Positions 58,655 through 64,000 of a stretch of 64,000 nucleotides of DNA are shown here, one piece after another (positions within the stretch are counted from its first letter, which is position 1; every line of letters begins with the position of its first letter). The position numbers were made by a program, and so were the translations under genes. The stretch is from assembly GCF_036245865.1 (NCBI RefSeq), contig NZ_BTTW01000013.1, forward strand, positions 182,900 through 246,899, given 5' to 3'. The notes under the pieces are model-generated. The model searched no databases and was not told the origin of the DNA. It saw only the letters and a program-made list of their open reading frames with translations. This stretch comes from Corallococcus caeni (GTDB lineage: Bacteria; Myxococcota; Myxococcia; Myxococcales; Myxococcaceae).

Positions 58655-60196
58655 CTACGCCGAGGCCCGGGCCGCCGCCGCGAACGAGTGGAGTGCCTCC
58701 AGCAGCTTCAACCCCGGGTAGAAGTTGTCCGCCGCGCACGGCAGGGACAGGATGGCCTGGGGCTCCTGGCCCAGGAACAAGTAGAAGTGGCCGCCCTCGA
58801 CCTGGTAGCGAAAGATCGCGCCGTACGGAACCAGCTGCTCGCGGTCCACGTGGAGGAGCCTCGAAATCCGAATCACCAGTCCCTCCTGGGTGAAGCGGGC
58901 CTTGGAACCCCATGGGATGTCCTCGCCCCGCTTGAAGCGCTCGACCAGCCGGGTGGCGACAACCCTCGTCACGTGCTCGCGCAATGTTTCCAGTGCCACG
59001 TCATCAGCGCCGCCTTGCGAAAAGGTCATGGCCTTGCGACCCGGGCCCGGCGTGAAGCGCATGGAAACCTTCGTGCCCATGAAGACGCCGTTTTGGTAGA
59101 TGCGCACCTTGGCGCACTGGAAGCTCGTGAGCTCTGAGTAGAACAGTGTGCGCCAGCGGAGTTTCTTCCCACTGACGCCCAGCTCATGCGCGCGGAACTC
59201 CTGGCGCGAGAAGTAGAGGAGCAGCGCGGCGATCCCCCAGAGAACGCCCGTGACGGCGACGAACCCGAAGCTGATCCCCATCCCCGCGCCAACGAAGATC
59301 GCGACCAGCGCCACAAGCGTCGCGGCAGCCCGGGCGTCGTCGCTCACCTTGCGCTGGAACAAAACCCGCCCCAGGGAATCGTCCGTGGACTGCGCGCGCT
59401 CCGAGCGCGGAGGACGATCCTGGGTCCGCACCGCCTGCTGCGCCAGGAGACAGAGCTGCCGGGCGTTGGGGCTGTCATCGTCAATGGAAAAGAAGGGCAG
59501 CGTCTCCCCCTCCCGCCAGAAGGAGACCTTGTCGTCGAAGGAGCTGACGCGGGCCAGTTCACGCAGCGGCACCGCGTCCTGCCCGTCCAGGATCAGTCCT
59601 CGATTTTCGAGCGTCCAGCCCTGACCACGCAGGGCATCGCCCGCCCCGAGCCTCGCACTCGCCGCATCCGCGAGCTTGTGCAGGAGCTGGTCGAGGACGG
59701 GACCGAAGGTGTCCTGTGTGTTTGCCTCCGTGAGTTGGAAGAACAGGGTCTTGTACCCCCTCCAGGTGACCTCCATCTGACGCAGGAACTGGTCGTGACG
59801 GCCATCGAAGAGCGTTCGGTGCTGCTTGAGGGAGAAGGACTGGACCTCGGAGAAGGGGATGCGCAAGTCGGTGCCCCTCCGCGAGATGACGATGCCTTGC
59901 TCATAAAGGGCGAAACCGCAGCGCAGGGCGGCACGCCTGGCGAGAGAGAAACCGGCGAAAGCGACTGACGACAAGCCACACACCAAGGCGAAGTTGAACA
60001 GGACGGGGGCGGTGTCGGGCTGCCGGGCCCTGTCCATGGCAATGGATGCGGCGGACCCGCAGAAGAGCAATCCAAGCGCCAGCAGGATGAGGGAGCCCCT
60101 GATGACTTGGTACGGAGGGGGTGGCAACTCCATCCGCGCGACGATCACCGCGCCCAAGCCGTGCTGGCCCGTGCTGCTCTGTGCACTCAATGACAT
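58655..60196 (-). CDS. Membrane protein with two PH-like halves, unknown function
   Basis: 513 residues arranged as a tandem: a membrane hairpin (SLILLALGLLFCGSAASIAM and LFNFALVCGLSSVAFAGFSLA), then a soluble domain (ALYEQGIVISRRGTDLRIPFSEVQSFSL...), then a second membrane hairpin (ATLVALVAIFVGAGMGISFGF, GVLWGIAALLLYFS) and a second soluble domain (AHELGVSGKKLRWRTLFYSELTSFQ..., ending ALHSFAAAARASA). Each soluble part begins with 'element of surface turn - basic strand - S/E-x-V/L-x-S-F', as in bacterial PH-like domains. The two halves appear to be homologous. ATG at 60196 with AGGGGG upstream. Confidence 0.7.
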   Translation of the reverse strand: MSLSAQSSTGQHGLGAVIVARMELPPPPYQVIRGSLILLALGLLFCGSAASIAMDRARQPDTAPVLFNFALVCGLSSVAFAGFSLARRAALRCGFALYEQGIVISRRGTDLRIPFSEVQSFSLKQHRTLFDGRHDQFLRQMEVTWRGYKTLFFQLTEANTQDTFGPVLDQLLHKLADAASARLGAGDALRGQGWTLENRGLILDGQDAVPLRELARVSSFDDKVSFWREGETLPFFSIDDDSPNARQLCLLAQQAVRTQDRPPRSERAQSTDDSLGRVLFQRKVSDDARAAATLVALVAIFVGAGMGISFGFVAVTGVLWGIAALLLYFSRQEFRAHELGVSGKKLRWRTLFYSELTSFQCAKVRIYQNGVFMGTKVSMRFTPGPGRKAMTFSQGGADDVALETLREHVTRVVATRLVERFKRGEDIPWGSKARFTQEGLVIRISRLLHVDREQLVPYGAIFRYQVEGGHFYLFLGQEPQAILSLPCAADNFYPGLKLLEALHSFAAAARASA

Positions 60197-60499
60197 TTCA
60201 ACCCCCTGGAAGGCATCACGCCCTGTCGCTCCCACCCTGGCATTCCCACTCGGGACAGGGAGCGCGCAATCCGGAGTGGGAGCAACCCACTTGCCGAAGC
60301 CGGTCAACAGGCATGCTACCACGAAGACATCCGGAGTTTGTCTGACGGAGAGGGTGCACCAAGCCTTGATCGTGTCCCTTGTCTCCCAGATGGACACGAT
60401 CCCCTGGCGGATCGGGCGCCCCAATTCATCGGGGCGCCCGAGCATAGGAAGGACAGACGCCCTCATGGGCGTATACCCAACCCAACCGCGCAACCTGGA

Positions 60500-60830
60500 G
60501 GAAGGGCAAGGAGGGTCGAGCAGGAGCCCCTTCTCCGTGGCCTCACGCAGCGTCCCCAGACGGCGAACATCAGCCTGGACGCGAGCTCCTCCCGCGAGCC
60601 CGGGGGACACACCACGGTGCCGTTCGGATCCACCGCGTGAAGTCCCAGCCGCGCTCGGTTGGGATGAACCGTGCGGCGTCTTCCGGCCAGGGATTCCAGG
60701 CGTCCGGGGGGCGCACCCGTCCCGGCTCCAGGTCGGATGAACTGCGGAAGCGCGGCTGTCCGGTCATGATGTCCCAGATGGCGAGGCCGTCGTCCTCCAC
60801 CACCACGAGCGGATTGCAAAGGCTTTCCGC
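60500..60830 (-). pseudogene. Decayed gene fragment, frameshifted
   Basis: Minus-strand coding-like sequence reads VVEDDGLAIWDIMTGQPRFR, then PPDAWNPWPEDAARFIPTER in one frame, and after about 60,650 HAVDPNGTVVCPPGSREELA in another, which suggests a frameshift. GLAIWDIMTGQ resembles a beta-propeller (WD/PQQ-like) repeat. No start or intact frame is visible. The remainder of the 693-bp gap 60,197-60,889 shows nothing I recognise. Confidence 0.45.
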
Positions 60831-60889
60831 TCAGGCGCGCGGGGCACCAGCGGATGCCCTCACTGTCTTCGTAGATCCGGGCCCCTTCC

Positions 60890-62581
60890 CTACTCGCGCC
60901 GGATTTCGTCCTCGTGCCCCGCCACGCCCACGGGCGGCCGGCGCAGCACCACGGGCTGGGCGAGCCCTGGCAGGAAGCTCAGGTTGGAGGGAACGTTGTT
61001 CCCCTCCGCCAGCGTCGCGGCCGCATGGCAGGACACGCACGAGCCCGTGTTGAAGGGGTTCTTGGGGTCGTAGAAGGTCTGCAGGTAGGTCTCCACCACG
61101 GAGTTGGAGAGATAGCTCGGCACGGCGTTGCTGGGCACGCGCGGGTTCGGAGTATCAGTGAGGCTCGCGCCCCACTGCGTGCCCACCAGCATGTAGTTCT
61201 GGAACACGGAGCCCACCCGCGCGAGCTGGGCGCGCCACTGCACGTTGAGCTGCTGCGTCAGGGGATAGACGCTCCAGCAGCGGGAGATCTGCGTGCCGAC
61301 GGTGACCGTCTTCCCCTGGCTGTTGGCCGTGACCTGATAGGCCTTGGCGAAGGGCTGCGTGGGATTCCAGTAGAAGTGCCCGCCCGCCGAGGCCGTGGGC
61401 GGCTGGTTGGTCTTGCAGTCCGGTGACAGGCATTGCGGGTTGAAATACGAGTAGTTCGTTCCCGACGGCGCCTGGAGCACCGGACAGTCGAGCTGGTTGA
61501 ACGCCGCGCAGGTGCCCGGGGACGTCGGGTCGCACGGCTGGGAGGCCATCGGCACGTTGTCGACGTGCTCGAAGGTGGTCCAGAACCACTCGGGCTTCAG
61601 CGCATTCTGGGTGACGGGGTTCTTCTGCATGATGTGCATGGCGACGAGCCCCAGGTCGACGGTGGCGCAGATGGGCGCGGACGCCGCCCCGGAGCTGGCG
61701 CGCACCAGGTCGGGCGCCACGGTCAGCATCGCCGTGACGACATAGAAGCGCTTCTGGTTCTCCGCGTGCCGGGCCGGGTCGAGTACCCGCCACGCCGCCT
61801 TGATTTCAATGGCCCCCGTGGCGGCGCCCTGGTCCCCCACCGCGGGGAAATCCACCGTGCCCCCTCCCTTGATGAGGTTCTGCTGGCCCTGCTGGGTGGT
61901 CAGGTTCCAGCCCGTGTTTCCGCCTGGCGCCTGGAGGTAGGTGACCTCCACGCCGTTGAGCCGCCGCTCGTAGAGGGTCCAGTTGCCGGAGACGTCGATG
62001 GCGGGCTCGCCCGTGGCGGCCTGGATGTACTCCTCGTTGTGCGCCTCCGGGTTGCCCTGGCCGTCCGAGCCAATCGCGAAGACAGGCATCCCCGCGGGCG
62101 CGTCGCAGCGTGCGACCACTGGGGCATTGCCGAACACGTCCGAGACCCGGGGCCAGCCCTGCCACACCCGGAGCCCGTTGCCCTGCAACCCCTGGCTCGC
62201 CGGCGAGCCCTGCTGCCCCTGGGCCCAGTTCAACGCAATGAAGGTCTGCCAGGAGAGGTTGTCGAACGGGGTCTGCGGGTCGTTCTTCGCCGACGTCGGC
62301 AGCTGGCCGATGATGCCGTTGTACGCGACGGTCTGCTCGATGGCCGGATCCGGGCCGATGTTGCCCGGGATGACCGGGCAGAGCGGCGAGCCCCCGGGTC
62401 GCGGCCCCGCCGCGGAACAATAGACAGCCTGCGGCACGTAGACCGCCTGCGGCACGCGCTCCACCGGGACCGTCCCAGCCCTGGAGCAGGCCGTGACCAA
62501 TCCCAGTGCGACCGTCGTGAGGAGGTGATGGCCGCGTTCGATGCGAGACCGCTTGGACCCGGGGGTCTTCTTCTGAGCCAT
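60890..62581 (-). CDS. Exported cytochrome c-family protein (single CxxCH haem site)
   Basis: 563 residues from the ATG at 62581. The N-terminus is basic (MAQKKTPGSKRSRIERGHH) then hydrophobic with a lipobox-like VTACS, consistent with a lipoprotein. The body is a large domain I do not recognise (NLSWQTFIALNWAQG, VFAIGSDGQGNPEAHNEEYIQ, ATVDLGLVAMHIMQKNP, FWTTFEHVDNVPM), where LVAMHIMQK may supply a second ligand; the C-terminus has one covalent haem motif in NTGSCVSCHAAATLAEGN. Proteins of this layout are found in proteobacteria as probable periplasmic haem oxidoreductases. Its last 250 bp are copied at 49.1 kb. Confidence 0.8.
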   Translation of the reverse strand: MAQKKTPGSKRSRIERGHHLLTTVALGLVTACSRAGTVPVERVPQAVYVPQAVYCSAAGPRPGGSPLCPVIPGNIGPDPAIEQTVAYNGIIGQLPTSAKNDPQTPFDNLSWQTFIALNWAQGQQGSPASQGLQGNGLRVWQGWPRVSDVFGNAPVVARCDAPAGMPVFAIGSDGQGNPEAHNEEYIQAATGEPAIDVSGNWTLYERRLNGVEVTYLQAPGGNTGWNLTTQQGQQNLIKGGGTVDFPAVGDQGAATGAIEIKAAWRVLDPARHAENQKRFYVVTAMLTVAPDLVRASSGAASAPICATVDLGLVAMHIMQKNPVTQNALKPEWFWTTFEHVDNVPMASQPCDPTSPGTCAAFNQLDCPVLQAPSGTNYSYFNPQCLSPDCKTNQPPTASAGGHFYWNPTQPFAKAYQVTANSQGKTVTVGTQISRCWSVYPLTQQLNVQWRAQLARVGSVFQNYMLVGTQWGASLTDTPNPRVPSNAVPSYLSNSVVETYLQTFYDPKNPFNTGSCVSCHAAATLAEGNNVPSNLSFLPGLAQPVVLRRPPVGVAGHEDEIRRE

Positions 62582-62824
62582 GGCATTCCTTGGGCTGAAG
62601 GAACAAGGCAGTGCGTCGGGGGGCTGGACGTTGTGTCCCACCGCTCGGCACTGCACGACGCAAGCCACCCACCGCGAAAGCCCGACCTCTGCCCGCGATG
62701 CACCCCGTGACGCAGAGAAGTGCGTTCCCGCCGCAAGCCCTTGCGTCCGCGCGAGACGCGGAGGAGCGCTCCGAGTCAGGTGGGCCCGGACGGAGCCCCG
62801 GTTTGATGATCTGGTGGGTGTGGG

Positions 62825-62930
62825 CTCGCCCTCCTGTGCGAACACGGTGCGCAAGGCGCTGACGCAGGACGTGACGGTGGAGTTCACCACCACGCCCACG
62901 AAGCTGATCAAGCTCACAGGGCTCGAGTAG
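62825..62930 (+). pseudogene. Miniature copy of the PEGA kinase gene with in-frame deletions
   Basis: This stretch is a patchwork of five short pieces of the kinase gene at 39.8-41.6 kb, in order: about 40541-40580, 41274-41298, 41346-41366, 41400-41411 and 41570-41580. It reads ANTVRKALT-QDVTVEFT-TTPTKL-KLTG-LE-stop in one frame. Junctions fall at short shared sequences (CACC, for example). Together with the following tRNA-like sequence it mirrors the kinase gene end. No promoter or start is evident. Confidence 0.75.
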
Positions 62931-62933
62931 GCC

Positions 62934-62960
62934 GCGGCTTCGATTCCCGCCGCCTCCATC
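62934..62960 (+). other. tRNA/tmRNA 3'-end-like sequence, third copy
   Basis: GCGGC-TTCGATT-CCCGC then CGCCTCCATC. It shares the 17-mer TTCGATTCCCGCCGCCT with the copy at 51.4 kb, and its downstream GATGCCCAACAATCTT resembles a decayed form of that copy's terminator arm. Its upstream context (kinase stop codon, then GGCC) matches the copy at 41.58 kb. Confidence 0.5.
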
Positions 62961-62985
62961 CCGAGATGCCCAACAATCTTGAGGC

Positions 62986-63510
62986 TCAGGCAGATCGAGT
63001 GCGCAGCCGGCCTTCGTAATCACGCTTGCCGATCGGTACACCGCGCGAGCGGAGAATGTCGTAGGCAGTGACGGCGTGGAAATGGAAGTTCGGCAGGGAG
63101 AACGAGAGAATGAACGTCTCCGCCGTGAAGGCGAGTTTCCTCGGCCCGATCTGAAGGTCCAGGTCCTTGCCCGCGCATCGGTCGACCTCGTCGGGTGTGA
63201 ATGCCTCCAGCGCCACTTCCGCTTTGCCCATCATCGCCCGCAGGTCGGCGAAAGGGACCGGTCCGACCAAGGCCGGCGGGGCGAACACACCGGTCTTGAG
63301 GGCTTCCACCCCCCACACGGAATGGTGCCATGTGGCTTCGACCTGAAAGTGGAAGGGGGCCATGTCGTCGAAAAGGCGCGCATTCACGAAGTCGTTGGGG
63401 TCCGCACCCGTCTCAGCGCAGTGCCTGTCCGCACGGTCCAGAAAGCCTGCGACGGCCCTCACGGTCTGCAGGAAGGTGGGCACGCTGAGGTCGTAGAGTG
63501 ATGTCGCCAT
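62986..63510 (-). CDS. DUF1993-family protein
   Basis: 174 residues. Motifs of the DUF1993 family are clear: MATSLYDLSVPTFLQTVRAVAGFLDRA at the start, VNARLFDDMAPFHFQVEATWHHSVWGVEAL, ETFILSFSLPNFHFHAVTAYDILRSRGVPIGKRDY at the end. The family has the four-helix DinB-like fold, with conserved His residues (QVEATWHHS, FHFHAVTAY) that may bind metal. The biochemical role is unknown. It starts at the first ATG before this conserved N-terminus and ends just left of the tRNA-like remnant. The 219 bp to its right hold nothing recognisable. Confidence 0.88.
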   Translation of the reverse strand: MATSLYDLSVPTFLQTVRAVAGFLDRADRHCAETGADPNDFVNARLFDDMAPFHFQVEATWHHSVWGVEALKTGVFAPPALVGPVPFADLRAMMGKAEVALEAFTPDEVDRCAGKDLDLQIGPRKLAFTAETFILSFSLPNFHFHAVTAYDILRSRGVPIGKRDYEGRLRTRSA

Positions 63511-63729
63511 TGGCTTTCCCTCGCATTCTGGCGCTTGCGTTTCCGCCTTTCACCATGCGCCCGAATGACCATGACAGCAAGAACCGGGCGTTCGAAGCCA
63601 TCCGTGGGATCTACCGCTACGAGGTCTTCGTGAACGCCCAGGGGCGCACATCGCAGGTCGCGGGACGGGCCGGTCGCACTTCAGCCCGTGAGCATCGTGC
63701 CTGGCTGAATCAAGGTTCCTGGAGCCCTC

Positions 63730-64000
63730 ATGGCGTGTTCATGGGGGCTCCTCGCCATGGCCCCAGGACTTGCAAAAGCATGGACTGTTGACGATGCAGC
63801 CGAACGGCTCGAACGCCAGGGGTTGTCTTTGGAAATCCTGAAACATGCGTATGATCCGGCCTCTACCTTTCTTGTAACCGTTCACCGGCTCATGCTGCGT
63901 TTGCGAACTGAGGGGCCTCCGCGAGAGGCAGCAGCGAGGGTGGCAGTAGGCTCCGACGGTGCATGCGCAGCGTGTCCGTCAGGAAGTCCAGCACACCCCG
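63730..64000 (+). CDS. Possible small exported protein, uncertain and cut by window edge
   Basis: From the ATG at 63730 (GGAG 5 nt upstream) an open frame runs to the window end. It starts MACSWGLLAMAPGLAKAW, like a signal peptide, then DDAAERLERQGLSLEILKHAYDPASTFLV. Third-position GC is low for this genome, so it may be foreign. After about 63,890 the frame looks like the shadow of the minus-strand fragment, so the original gene may be broken there. Confidence 0.3.
   Translation, partial: MACSWGLLAMAPGLAKAWTVDDAAERLERQGLSLEILKHAYDPASTFLVTVHRLMLRLRTEGPPREAAARVAVGSDGACAACPSGSPAHP
63890..64000 (-). CDS. 3' end of an unidentified gene (cut by window edge)
   Basis: The minus strand from the right edge reads GVLDFLTDTLRMHRRSLLPP, then SLLPLAEAPQFANAA and a TGA at 63890-63892. 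Codon use is moderately GC-biased, consistent with a real C-terminus. No family recognised; too short to identify. Confidence 0.35.
   Translation of the reverse strand, partial: RGVLDFLTDTLRMHRRSLLPPSLLPLAEAPQFANAA

Noticed and set aside
62582..62959. N-terminal extension of the cytochrome gene up to 62,959
   Set aside because: The added ~125 residues are the antisense of the kinase mini-copy and tRNA-like remnant. The ATG at 62581 starts a normal export signal.

Overview
The window is very GC-rich with strong GC bias at third codon positions. It carries a giant PKS-NRPS gene, Ser/Thr kinases of the eukaryotic type, orphan sensor kinases and many secreted proteins. This points to a myxobacterium of the Myxococcus/Corallococcus kind; that is an inference from gene content, not from a marker gene.

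Region 1 (1-23.6 kb). The 5' part of selA runs off the left edge on the minus strand. Divergent from it is a hybrid NRPS-PKS operon: a C-A-PCP protein (836-4195), a 5957-residue megasynthase (4182-22055; KS-AT-KR-ACP, four C-A-PCP modules, TE) and a PLP-dependent decarboxylase (22052-23614). All three overlap their neighbours and look translationally coupled. Specificity residues read by eye suggest unknown amino acid, malonyl unit, Phe-like, Asp, Val-like, Val-like. The KR lacks its catalytic Tyr, so a beta-keto unit is expected.

Region 2 (23.6-44.3 kb) is mostly ordinary chromosome. It holds an FAD oxidoreductase, a VOC protein, a kinase paired with a diiron/MBL-fold protein, a secreted protein, a TPR-rich lytic transglycosylase, an orphan histidine kinase, a zinc-ribbon protein, an M35-type metalloprotease with C-terminal repeats, gspC, an ABC-F ATPase, a PEGA-domain kinase and a Cys-repeat lipoprotein.

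Region 3 (41.6-64 kb) is a patchwork of intact genes and decayed copies. Fragments of capA, tetR and a c-type cytochrome gene occur twice, in the same order and on the same strand (44.6/46.9/49.2 kb and 53.0/58.4/61.0 kb), as if a segment had been duplicated and then eroded. The 3' end of the PEGA kinase gene recurs at 41.8 and 62.8 kb, the latter with in-frame internal deletions. Three tRNA/tmRNA 3'-end-like sequences (41.58, 51.40, 62.93 kb) and an IS66 transposase remnant (58.05 kb) lie at the borders of these pieces. Intact genes here encode an SGNH hydrolase, an NmrA-type reductase, a TetR regulator, a phospholipase D, an APCDD1-like protein with a divergent LysR gene, a two-part membrane protein and a cytochrome c.

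Inside region 3 a tight minus-strand operon of six genes (51,651-57,361) encodes a GNAT-like protein, a condensation-superfamily acyltransferase, an ICMT-like methyltransferase, a fatty-acid desaturase, a CapA-family phosphatase and a haem-oxygenase-like iron protein. The combination looks like an uncharacterised pathway for an acylated or lipid-derived small molecule. It and the hybrid megasynthase are the two most interesting systems here.
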